This document shows, piece after piece, positions 12,680 to 24,500 of a DNA stretch of 26,480 nt. How positions within the stretch are numbered: the stretch's first letter is position 1; each line of letters begins with the position of its first letter. Source of the DNA: Ophiothrix spiculata. Lineage: Eukaryota; Echinodermata; Ophiuroidea; Amphilepidida; Ophiotrichidae. A program made the position numbers and the translations under genes. The notes under the pieces were generated by a model that saw only the letters and a program-made list of their open reading frames with translations, had not been told where the DNA came from and searched no databases. Where the stretch lies: assembly GCA_000969725.1 (NCBI GenBank), contig JXSR01S046991.1. The stretch is one strand, 5' to 3'.

Positions 12680-12715
12680 AACCAACCCTAAGGTTTATTC
12701 TGGGACACCCTGTAT
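12680..12715 (-). mobile_element. Possible mariner-like terminal repeat fragment
   Basis: The complement reads TATACAGGGTGTCCCAGAAT, which looks like the end of many Tc1/mariner elements and begins at a TA. A partner end was not found; CCCAGGGTGCATTAGGG near 12597 is only suggestive. Confidence 0.3.
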
Positions 12716-14986
12716 ACTAACACAATCCCTCCATTGACTACTGTAGAAATGGACTTTGACCTCTCTGAAATCTTTAAATGTTGTTTGCCAGAAACATCAC
12801 TGTAAGTTTTTAGCAATAATAAGTCTTTGTTGGTCATTTTTATATTTTAGAGTATTCTTCAGATTCAAAAACATTCCAAAACAACTAAAAGTGAATTTTA
12901 TAAAAGTGTAAAGTTCACTTCTATTAAACTACTGTATACAGGACATGCTGCATGTTCCTCACGTTTTTACGCACAATGCAGTATTCCGTGGTATGTTTCT
13001 GAATTTGCGAACTCACTTATTCTTTTCCCAATGTGGTTGCAACTTCACCATCTTTCTTCTGATATAGTAAGATAAACACAAAATTGCATGGTTGAAAATT
13101 TCACTTGATCCAAGTTCAAAGAGCTTTAAACTCAATAATGAAATGAGTGAAAACTTATCTAACAGCAAGAAAATGGTCCACTTTAAGCTTTCGTCAGGTA
13201 TCCGGTATGACTTTTTTCGAACGCTTTAAAAAGTCCCCAAAGGCAAGAATGCAAACCTACTTGCTTGCAAGGTTTGTTATTTGTAACATCGGTCAATTCT
13301 GATTAAATTAACATATTTTTTATCACGTTTTATCAGGGGATAAGGCTAGGCTGTGACAATGGATTGTCATTAAATTTGTAAAATCTAATTCAGCGGATAG
13401 CTTATGCATAAAGTGCATATACATCTTTTACGCCCGCCATACCCCTCCCTCGCACACTCACCCATCGCCATTGAATTCTGTAAATAAAATAAAACAGCTA
13501 AATACAATGTTAAGAAACACAACTAAAACCTGGTATCAGTCAAAGAGTTTTTTTTTAAATCTTATTGATATTTGGGAAGTACAATTTTGACCTAATTATA
13601 GGAAGCACACACATAGAGAGTACAAGCACTTGCACTTAGAATATAACGTAGCCCATAATCATAGAACTCCTTTTTGTCGCAAAATTTATGAATTCTTCCG
13701 CCACAGACAGTGAGGCAGGTGGATCGTCACAATAAGAGCAAGAAGGAGATAAATCATGCAATAGTGTAAACAGAACCTGCATTTCCTATTTCTACGTATT
13801 TACATCAATGCTATTGACTGGATCCACGTTGCAGATATCCGACTGGCATTTCCGTGACTAGCACTGAAATGCATTTTTTTGTTCATACCAAATCAACAGA
13901 GAATTTTACGATGTGCAAGTCAACGCAATGAGATGGAGATTCAAATAGATTAGAGTAAACACAAATTAAAAACATCACTAGTTCATAACTCCTGTATTAA
14001 AAGCATAATACCATGATATTCAAAGATAATTCTTGAAATTTACATCAGGTAAACAATGTTTTATTTTCAAGTCTTGTGTCCGATCAAAAATCCGAAGTAC
14101 AAAGTTAGAAAGCCACATTACCTAAACTTGCATTCTTTCTTTAAAGAAAAATGTCATAATAATCTAAAGGTGCCCAAAATTTAAAAGAATTGCTAGTTTG
14201 GCAAAATAACTGATCAGTGAAATGCCAGAGAAGTAGATGACGGTAGAATTTACAACGAAAATGGTGCTGCGAGACCCAAAAGGGACCAAAATCAATTACG
14301 TTTAAAGTGTGTTTATAGAATATCTACACAAGTTTCTTTAACTGCGTAAGGAGTAACCTAGAGTGTCCTTGTGTATGTCCGTTTCTATTTGACAATTTTA
14401 TGGACATTACTTATATAGCCCAAGCTGTGTTGACTTTACTTCTTATTAAGTCCTTATCAAATACATATCAAACCGATTTATCCATGTTTCTTTTGTACTC
14501 ATTTGATAACACAACCTACAAGTTAAACCGAAACCTATATGATGAACTGCGGGTGATACGAACAGCGGTTGTCAAAGCCAAAGTTCAGTGTTTGGTTGGT
14601 TTAAAAATACAAGGATGCGACAGTTGACATGGAGTCGAGATTGATTAATTATTGATGATATCTATGCAGGAGTATTGGTTAGTAACGTGCGGCGTCATGG
14701 ATTGCTATCGATTACAACTATTTTAGAAAACACATGTAAATACTGAAATGAGAATATGCTGAAAAGATGTCATTTATTGTTCATGAACGTGGAAAAATGT
14801 CAAAAATATTGGAAATATAGCAGAGACTTTGTTTCACTTATTTGATCATTGGACGGAATAACTTTATAACATATTGTTCTTCTTAGCCGGCCACCAATTC
14901 TTGACCAGACGGATATACTTCTGCGAACTTCTTTTATGCGTTATTTGATTTAAGATATTGTTAAGCTTTATTACAAGCAAGTAAGC
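12716..14986. other. Intergenic DNA upstream of the second gene
   Basis: AT-rich, with no supportable exon. The 75-codon frame at 14400-14627 starts with ATG but has no recognised similarity and no splice-site support. The promoter of the downstream gene should lie near the right end, but no clear TATA box or initiator can be assigned. Confidence 0.4.
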
Positions 14987-15022
14987 ATGGATGGACCAGA
15001 GTGTATCTATAAATTTCGGTGA
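14987..15022 (+). promoter_or_regulatory. Possible upstream ORF overlapping the first start codon
   Basis: An ATG at 14987 in good context (A at -3, G at +4) opens an 11-codon frame that ends in TGA at 15020-15022. It overlaps the ATG at 14991, which has a weak context. Ribosomes could reinitiate at the well-placed in-frame ATG at 15075. This is inference from start-codon context only. Confidence 0.35.
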
Positions 15023-15524
15023 AAAGAATCTTAGCATATTTTCAGCAAATTATGGATGTAACAGGAATAAGATAATGGCAGTCCATCTTATAAGCAAGAA
15101 ACCAATTGTTTTCCCATCAGTGGCCGATTCCGGGCATATTCTTGCCCCGCCTGCTTCAGGAACCACCAGCGAACATGGCGACGGTACCGTGGACCCAAAC
15201 ACAATTGATATACAGTTTACTGATGACACTGCATTAAATCAGAACCACAATTTCCCAACTGTTGTATCATTAAAAGATGGTCCATACAAATCTGATAGAG
15301 ATAAAACCCAATGGCTTGACAACTCCTTCCAGAAAGCTCTGTTAAGAGCACAAGAACGCCTGGCAGGTGGATCCTACCCCAGAGAGCAAGAGGAATGGCG
15401 ACTACCACATGCTCCGGTACCGTCAAGACCGGATTTTTCAAGAGTTGTTCCTGTCAGAGATGAGAGAATTGGAAGAAAGAAAAAGAAGAGGAAACATAAG
15501 AAAAAGGACAACGACAGTACTAAG
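14991..15524 (+). CDS. Second gene, exon 1
   Basis: Residues 1-178, ending at donor AAG|GTATGT in phase 0. The first ATG (14991) has a weak context; Met29 at 15075 (AGATAATGG) is better and begins MAVHLISKKPIVFPS. The middle is polar and rich in Asp, Asn and Thr. It is followed by a helical-looking QKALLRAQERLAGG segment, a proline-rich stretch and the basic run RKKKKRKHKKK, which could be a nuclear localisation signal. Confidence 0.8.
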
Positions 15525-18500
15525 GTATGTCTGAAAATAGTCGTTAAAAGCTACGCTTTAAACTGAGGAGATGATAAAAGTGTTTATGATAAAAAAAATA
15601 ACAAAACAGGCCAAAACTGCAAAATATTTAGAAGTGTGTTTAAAGCACATCTTTTAGAAACATATGCATAACTGAGTTTTGAAACCATTTAGATCGTTTG
15701 AACGTTTTGGGCATGTCTTGTCTTATGTTCTCCTGGTTTTGTGTCAAATTAGGCCATACTTTTGGCAATGTAACTCTTAGGCCCTACATGGCCTTCTGTC
15801 AATCTCCTCAATATCATGTGTTTTGTAGTGTATTTGTTTTTAATTTGATTTTGTATGATATACGAATAAATTTGATTTGATAATAAAGTATTGAATGAAG
15901 AAAAGCACTTACGAATGAAAATCAATTTCCTATTGATAACAATGTTTTTCACACTATATTTGGAGTGTGTAATAAGGACTCTAATTGTGACTACTCCTTT
16001 TAGAGTGAACATTTCACATTTTCTGATTATATATTTTTTAGATTTCCAAGTTTCTAACGACATTTTTAATTAGACGTTTAGTTACACTATGGTCTCTTTT
16101 TTTTATCTATTTGGTATTTACAGATTAAAATTCCCAATATAATTAAATAGGTAATGGTTGTTTTATATGAGGAAAACAATACAAGCATTTATGATGTAAC
16201 ACCAATTTTGTATCAAACAAACATTAAAAACAAATGGAGCGCTTTCTTGCATAATTGTGTACATGTTTTACGTTTACACCATTCTACTCGATGCAATAGC
16301 TGCTTCAAAGTGTTTGTAAATGATTCTGAAGTATCCATACATTAAATAACCCTAAGCTAAACATGTCATTAATAATAAAGCATTAAGACCTATGCTATAT
16401 GATGTTCAAAGCAACTCTTTTTACGAAGTGTGTAGTGTGAACAATAGTGAACAAGACTACGAACCGTGACTTTCTACTCACTGTCTTTACTCGTCATTTG
16501 ATTAACTGTGAGATGTTTCATAGAAAAAAGCACATTAGATTGTATCCACTATTGACAGTTGACAGTTTCTTCTTGGATGGAATCTTTTGTGCATGACACA
16601 AAATGTACATATGATAAGTTACATAGAGAGTTAAGACATTCACTTTTAGGCAATTTTTCAACTTAAGTATAATATCTTTCAAATAAAAGAAACGAAAAAG
16701 TCCTTTAGTGATTACAGCAATATTATAAAATGCTAAAAAAGAACTTCAAGTTTTTGATAAAAAACAGCCTGAAATGAAGAAATGTAAATATCTTTTAAGT
16801 GTTTTCAAATGTGTTTTGTCAAAAACTTGTCTTGCCACCGAATTTACTATATGTGATAATAATACACATGGAATTGATCCCGAATTTAATTGAGCAAATG
16901 GCCGTACAGAAAAAAATAACAATCTTTAAGTAAAATCGGTTTGAGGGTATTAATATCTCTACCAATGGTTGATAGGGTGATAGCGAGCACTTCATTTTAA
17001 CACTATAGTATTGCTTTAAGTATTGTCAAATTGGAAAACATGTGCAATAGTCCAGTATTTATATCATACATTACAAAATATTTTTTTTTAATTAAATATA
17101 TTTTTAATCGGAAATTACCGCTGAAAAGATTTTTTTATCAACTACTAGTAAAAAATGTCATTCATTTAGATGATGTCTTAACACGGTAAATGTTTATAAA
17201 GAAAGACAGGTGTATATTTTGTACTTAAAATGCGACAATATTTTCTGAGGGACAGCCTGAACAATTATTACAAATACGGTATTATAATAGGAGACGAGTT
17301 TGTGTTAGATTGCAGAGCCAAGACAAAGATTGATTCAGTCCATTCAAGGAAGGTCACTCCTTGCACTTTATTTAGAGGAGAGAAAAACACGCCAATTAAT
17401 TGACATTTTATTCACGATATGTTCAATATCTTAAAGTCATTTACGTTTAACATCATTGATTGATAAAACAGAATAGTAGCACAATGAATTTTGACAAAAT
17501 ATTGACAGATTCGATTGACAATAATCTGATTTTGGGTTTTGAAAGCAGTAAACAACACTCAATTAATGTCCAGACACTTAGCAAACTTTAAAAAATATGA
17601 AAAGTTTCGATATAATATTTTATAATTCGTTTTAAGTTGTCAATATCTTTTCATCAATATTGGAAAGCATTGTACCATGTTAAATACAGATATGTTGTGC
17701 TATCCTGCTATCCACGATTTCTTAAAGCATATAATGCCTATTTGCTTGGGATATTAACTATAACTGAAGCTAAACTATACGGTATACAAAACAAAGCACA
17801 ACTTTATCAATGGGCCCACCATTAGTTATGTACAAAATGTAAACAGAGTAATCAGATATCAGCTTTAATTAATTTTGACGAATCAGGTATATATATGCTT
17901 ATCAGTCAACTAGAATCTCGAGTTCAGGGGAACTATAACATAGGCCTATATGTTGCTTTCACCTTTAATCGGAAATTTGTCGCGTAAAGCAACACAATAC
18001 ACACAGTTCATCCACTTATGTACCTCTTGAGATAATTAATTAAATGTTAGTTAAAACCACTACCAAATTCAATTCAAATCTAGACTCCAAATAGTCAAGA
18101 TAATCTAGTTAATTGATAAAAATCAGAATCTTACAAATCTAAAGAATAGCCGAATAAATTCTATTGGAAACATGCACAAAATGGTTTTCCTGGGCAAATG
18201 AAAATGACTAAAACATAATAAATGTTTGAGGTTCAGAGCCTACAAATTCCAAAAATTAATTCATCACATTAACTTGGAAACTATACGGAAGGCTCATTCT
18301 CCGATAAACCGTGCAACTTTGGTTAGAGAAATGTTGAAATTTCGACTACTAACAACTCATGAAAAACATACAAAATCATGAACTCTTATGGCTTCTGAAG
18401 AAGAAAAAGTGCATGGCAGATGTTTTAAAAATACTTGATTTTTAACCATTGTATTCCCTATACCTAATATTCGTATCTGTCGGTTCGTATCTGTTGGAAT

Positions 18501-21500
18501 CTTTTTTTAAATATTCATTATTGAGAAAATTCGTTTTCTTACAAACTTGATCTTTACACTAATTTAGGAGCTTTACACATACTACACTGTGGTGTAGTAT
18601 TTTGCTCATAGTGTACCGCGTTTTGCGAGAAGGGAGCAAAATGTGCGGTTCGTATCTGTCGCGACGTGAGTCACATAGGGTATTTTTGATATTAATATCC
18701 TTGTAAATCATTACTGTAAATTTATAATTCTATATAACATATATGTTATTCAACACTGAAGTTTACTTGATAAACCCAATGCGGAATCATCCATCAACAA
18801 ATTCATTTTGACACTTTGTTATCGATTTTAGAATCTGCTTCGTATCTGTTTGCAATATTGGCGACATGCTTTAAAAAGCTCGTATGCCATATCAAATACT
18901 TAATATAATTAAACTTTATATGTCATTATCAATACCTATTACGGGCTGTTTTAACAGTGTGCATTACGTTTGATATGCCCGAATATTTTAGGAACGGGGG
19001 CACATAAAACATAAAAAGTATGGCTGGCGACATGGGGAAAAGTAAAGATTTGGCATTTTCAGATTAATCGTTATCTACTTTACTGGAATGATAAATTGTT
19101 TAGCTTCACATATATTACTAATGTGACTCTAATGTATCACCTAAACCACTCAAATCATTTATAATAGGTTTAACAACGTTAAACAAGCAACACGAACATG
19201 AGCGACACCAAAACGGCAAAGTTGCACACTTTATCGGAGAATAAGCCGGAAGTTAAATATATAAAATCATACACTTTAGGCAATTAAATTTCGCAAGAAG
19301 TTTATAAATAGGATCAGCATTGCCAATACGTCAAAATATTTTTACAAGTTATGTTAAAGTTACCAAAATCAATAGATCGTTTTCTCATTTTTGAAAATAA
19401 AATGTTATTTAGAAAATTGTTTTGTTTTGCCTATTTCGAGCAATACAGAGAAATTCCGAGGCCAAACCAAAATGTTACATCTTACAATGAAAAAAGCAAA
19501 GATAAAAGTGTTATTACTGACAATGACAATGGCTTTTTTCATGATAAAATCCTTTTTTTTTTAGGATTTCACCATAACATTTTCAAATAAGCCGATATGT
19601 ATTTGGTTGGTTCATAATTCGGTGCGTTTGGGGTTTTATACAAATGTGATAATTAATTTTGATGAATTTACATAAATCTGTGGAGCAATTCAATAATGGT
19701 CACTCTTGCCACCTATGTTTGCATTAATCACTTGTTTCTCCTCGCTCTTTTTTCAGGAAAAAGTTTCCGAGCCTGAATATATCTTGCCGCCTTTACCGAT
19801 TGCAACGTAAGTTTGTAAATAGTGACACAAATGTGACCCGTCATATCAAAAGGTACCTTAATACCGGCATAGTAAATTACGAGATACAGGCCATTGAAGC
19901 TGAGCATAGTCAAAAATCACGTCCAAGGTCGAATTTCTAATTTCATCAGAATCGTTCCCTTTGAAGTGTATTTTATCAAATTAATCAGGTTCCAACATCC
20001 AAAACATAAGACAAATGTTTTAAAAACCGAGATAAAAATCCTTTCTCTATTCACGTTGAACCAGTACAGAAACTTTAAACTTGATTTTCTCAGAACTTTA
20101 GTTTTCGGAATCAGCCCGATACCTTTAACCAATTTGGATGTAACTTTGTAATCAAACATCCAATAACCAAAAGCAAGGTGTCATTTTAAAGCTTAAAATA
20201 TAATCTTTCAGATGAGACCAAAAAATCAATTTTAATTTTGCCGACCTTAAGGTACCTTTCGATATGACGGGTCACAAATACACTTTACCCATGATGACAC
20301 ACCACATTGGCTAATAGGTTCAGTTTATATTTCCTATGAGCAACCAAATATCTGGTGCAACAAGTCTTTGTTAGATTATAATCTGATATACAATTCCAAT
20401 GTATTTTCTAATAATAACGGGGCTTGGTTATACCAATACACCACTTTGTACTTAATTTGATGTCAAATGTTTGGTGATTATTACAACATCAAGCACCCGT
20501 TACTGATTAGAAGATGCATTGGAATTACTGTATAACAAAGACTTGTTGCGCAAAATATTGTGTAGCTCAGTTCAAAAAGAACTATAAACTGACCCATATT
20601 CTGTCCATTGGCGTACCCTTCACAGGGATCTAAAGTCACATTATTATTCCATAAGATAAGATAAGATAAGATAAGAATTTATTTCTTCCACATATGCAAA
20701 ATTACAGTAACAACATATCAAAAATAGTACAATCAACTGTATCAAACATTGTGGAGGAGGACTGGGAAATAAGCATTAAGCCTGTCGGGTCCCAGACTCC
20801 AAATATCTAGAAAGCTATACACGATTAATTTACAAGGAATCATAAATTTAGCAACAAGGAAATAAGCTAACTGAATTATAAACCGACTCCATCTTTTTCC
20901 TAGAAATGAAAATAGCAGGCATCTCTCGCCCTGATGAATTTGATTTGGGATAATTTATCTTGTCATTACACCCCTTGAATTATACAAGCTGGGTTTTCCT
21001 TGCTGTAGTTTGTGGTTTACCCCCTCGGCTCATAGTTTTGCCCACATCATTACACAAAAATTGCTTGAACTTGGTTAGGTGTTATTTGAGACAAGAAGTG
21101 AAAAGAATATGGATGTCAACAATAATGTAGACAGATTAAGACATAAGATTTATTTTTGATATTTGCAGGTTTTCGGAGAAAATTGATAAATAATGCATAT
21201 CGTGCAGAACATGTAGTGTACTTTTCGCTTGTGTCAGCCTGGCTTGTGTTGCATTAGTTTGTGCTTGGACTACCCGATAGCATTGTAAGTGCGCAACTTC
21301 ATGATTTAGTGGACAGTTGCGTACATGAATTATTCATTAGCAAAAGAGTTTTGATGATAAACTTGTAGTTGATAATTTCATCAGACACCTTTCTTAATCT
21401 GACTTAAGGTTTTCTCTGGAAGAGAGATCTATGTCAGCCTGTAATTAAATAATTTTGTTGTCTGATTTTTGATTAAAGGTTTTACTCGTATACACTGTTA

Positions 21501-24500
21501 AAAATTTTCTTTGCTAAATGTAATTCTTTTGTATCTTTATTGTAGCATGTATCAAAATGCATTGTCTGACATGGCAATCGCTGTTCCGTCGACAAAACTT
21601 ACCAAAAACATCATGACGTCTACACAACCTGTTTATCTTCCATTCGTTGGTTCCGCGTCACTCCACCCTAAATCGCTTACAACGACAGTGCCACGCATAC
21701 CACAAAACATTCTCCCAGGACTCTGTCACGGATGCAGAGGTCTTACTCATATACACGACTTTAAGGGGTATTTGCATCTGGACAGCGAGGAAGAGGGTGA
21801 TGCAGATGTGAGCGAGAGTGGAAGAGGCGGATCTTTGTATGAGGATGAACCGGAAAATGAAGGAATGATGGGTGCAGTGGGATTACCTGTAGGAACTACT
21901 TCATGTTCTGGATGTGCAATAAATGAAACCCCTCAGTGAGTTTAAGTAAATCTTATTATTACACTGATATTTGGAAAAGAAATTACTGTTGAAAATAATT
22001 TTTGTAATTAGTTGAGAAAGTATTGTTGGATGTATTACATCATCATAGTTGGACATATGCATATTTTAATATTTTATCATCATAAAAATTGAAGTATATT
22101 TTATTGCGTGTCGTGTTAAAATGTTTTAACTGAAATAATATTTTGATTTAGCTATTTAATCACTTTCATCGAATATTAATTATAATATATATTAGTATTT
22201 GGATATACATAAACTAATGCCATGAAAGAAAATACTTAAACCTCTGCTTTATCAGAATTTATCGTATAGAATATTTACTGATACACTTTGTAGTAAAAAG
22301 CTTTTCATTAGAAGACATATAGTCACTATGTAAGTCATATTCATGCCCATACAATGTTTCTTCAGTACGTGTTCAATGTTCAACATATCTATTATTAGCT
22401 TATTATTATCTTTGTGAGTATAAATATGTATATATATTTTTTTATCTGGACCTCTTAGGAGACACTGAAAGAGTATGCCAGTATAAACATAGAATAAAAA
22501 TAAACTAAACTAAACTATGATTTTCTTTTGCCACAGTTTTCACTATAATACTGTTAAAGTGAATCCGATTGACACTCCTCCACCTAGTCAATTCTCATCA
22601 AATGATAGCGGCCATTATGATGCAATCAGTCATTCGTATGGTTATAGTTCAGTAGCTTCACCAGATCATGTCAGTGGTAAGTGTTTTGCAGACTGCCAAA
22701 TATTTTTTATATTAACGGTGGAGTTGGTACAGGCAAATCTTATCTGTTGATAGCGGCCATTACAATGCAATCAGTCACTCGTATGACTTCTGTTCAATAG
22801 CTTCAACAGATCACATCAGTGGTAAGTGTTTCGTAGAGTGCCTATAATTTTTATCGCATGTTGAAACTGGTGTAAATGTAATCAAGATCCACTGGAATCA
22901 AAGACCACAATGGAATAATTGTGAAACTAATGTTCCGTGAGAGTTGTTAGCCGATACTTTACTGTACAACCCGGAAAGTAAGATCAGGGCACTGTGATTC
23001 CTATTACACCGGTACTGGCAAGCCCTTATCATAATGTTATTATAATATACATGTATGATCGAGATATAGCATGACATTTTATATACGTCAATTTGAATAA
23101 TTTGTTCTTAACGGTTAAGCTGCCCAAGGAAAAACTGTATTATTCCAAAAAATATTGTTAGAGTTTGATTTTTCTTATCAATTTTGATTCTACAGTTACC
23201 ATTGAAGAAACAGCAAAGCCCTCCGCTCATGAAGAGATCCTTTTTAGTGTAGAGAAAATCAACGAACCTCATGAACATGGTCACCAACAAACTGTTCCAC
23301 GACAGAAACCACCCAAAGTGCCGCAATGGATTATGGACTTGGTTAATAATCCTCACTCCGCGGATGCTGCCCATAAGATCAGGCACTATGAAGGTAGGAT
23401 AGCGGAAAACGTGACTTAAATATGGCTGATTTATTGTTAAATTTTACCTATCAAATATTTTCACATGTTTATTCAATCAGTTTTGCGAGGACCTTTTTTC
23501 GCCACTCTTATTAAAAATAAAAAAAATATTTATTAATATAAGATAAGCAAACCAATTATCCGTATGTAAATGTAGATATTCCTGTCCTGAAGACAACCAT
23601 GGTATATACTGGTATGTCACTTTTGCCAAAATAAAAACAAAATGTGGCAAGTCTTACTGAATATATTTATGAAATACCGTACAATAATAATAATAATATT
23701 TTGCTTTATATATTTTCAGATCACTGTTATGCATGTGAACAAGGTAATTAGATATATATATCTTTTAAGTAAAGTAGAGTTTACATATATACATATAGTA
23801 CAGTATTTACTTCATTCTAATTGACTTTATTTTGGAATCAAGTATATAAAATTATTTGATTTTAAGGCCGAAATTTATGCACATTATATACGTTGGAGTG
23901 TAGTTCTTAATTTCAAATGTCAAATATTCAACGAATATTTTCTCAATTATTATAAGCCTAAATTCAAAAAAATAATTATAAGTAAACACGTAAGTGATTT
24001 TTAGTGCACTATACATCACTGACTTTGTTATTCCTCACGGGCTTCATTACAAATCTTCGAGCAAATCAACTCTGCTTTTCTTAGCTTACACAATTTCTTG
24101 TTTTTGTCCTATATACAGCACTTCGCCAACTCTTGCCACAATTGCCGAATGTTCCCATTGCCCTAAAACATCTCCTGCCAGAATACAGACAGCCTGGCAA
24201 ATTTCTGGGAGAGGATCTCCACATGTACAAAGGTGGTGGGCCAAGTGGACGTGGTGACAACTCAGAGGTGGCATCTACTTCTGGAATAGGAACATCAATT
24301 TACTCAGAAAGTAAGTTCTAAATAATTATTCTTACTTTGGAATGTATAAGCATTAGCATACAGTAAGAACTACATTGTTTTTTTTTCATTATCTATGATG
24401 TCGTCAGAAAACGCTAAATTAACGCGCTATTCCAGATGCATGTTTGATATATCTTTTTCCGCTCCCTATTTCATTTAATGTTTATTCGACAAAACGACTT

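Larger units (their letters stand above)
15525..19756 (+). other. Second gene, intron 1
   Basis: A 4.2-kb AT-rich intron. A possible LINE 3' tail lies at 15830-15880 and a large inverted-repeat element at 18290-19246. Between 15900 and 18280 I see no exon, repeat or structure that I can support. Confidence 0.65.

Noticed and set aside
14400..14627. 75-codon frame with an ATG start upstream of the second gene
   Set aside because: No recognised domain, no splice signals tied to it and length compatible with chance.
15217..15441. 74-codon minus-strand frame over exon 1
   Set aside because: Antisense shadow of an exon whose plus-strand frame is supported by splice phase.
22747..22822. Copy of the exon 4 end considered as a real extra exon
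   Set aside because: No acceptor found gives a frame compatible with phase 1 from exon 4; both AGs tested lead to TAG.
23994..24274. Alternative frames over exon 7 on both strands
   Set aside because: The plus-strand alternative conflicts with the phase of exons 5, 6 and 8; the minus frame is antisense.
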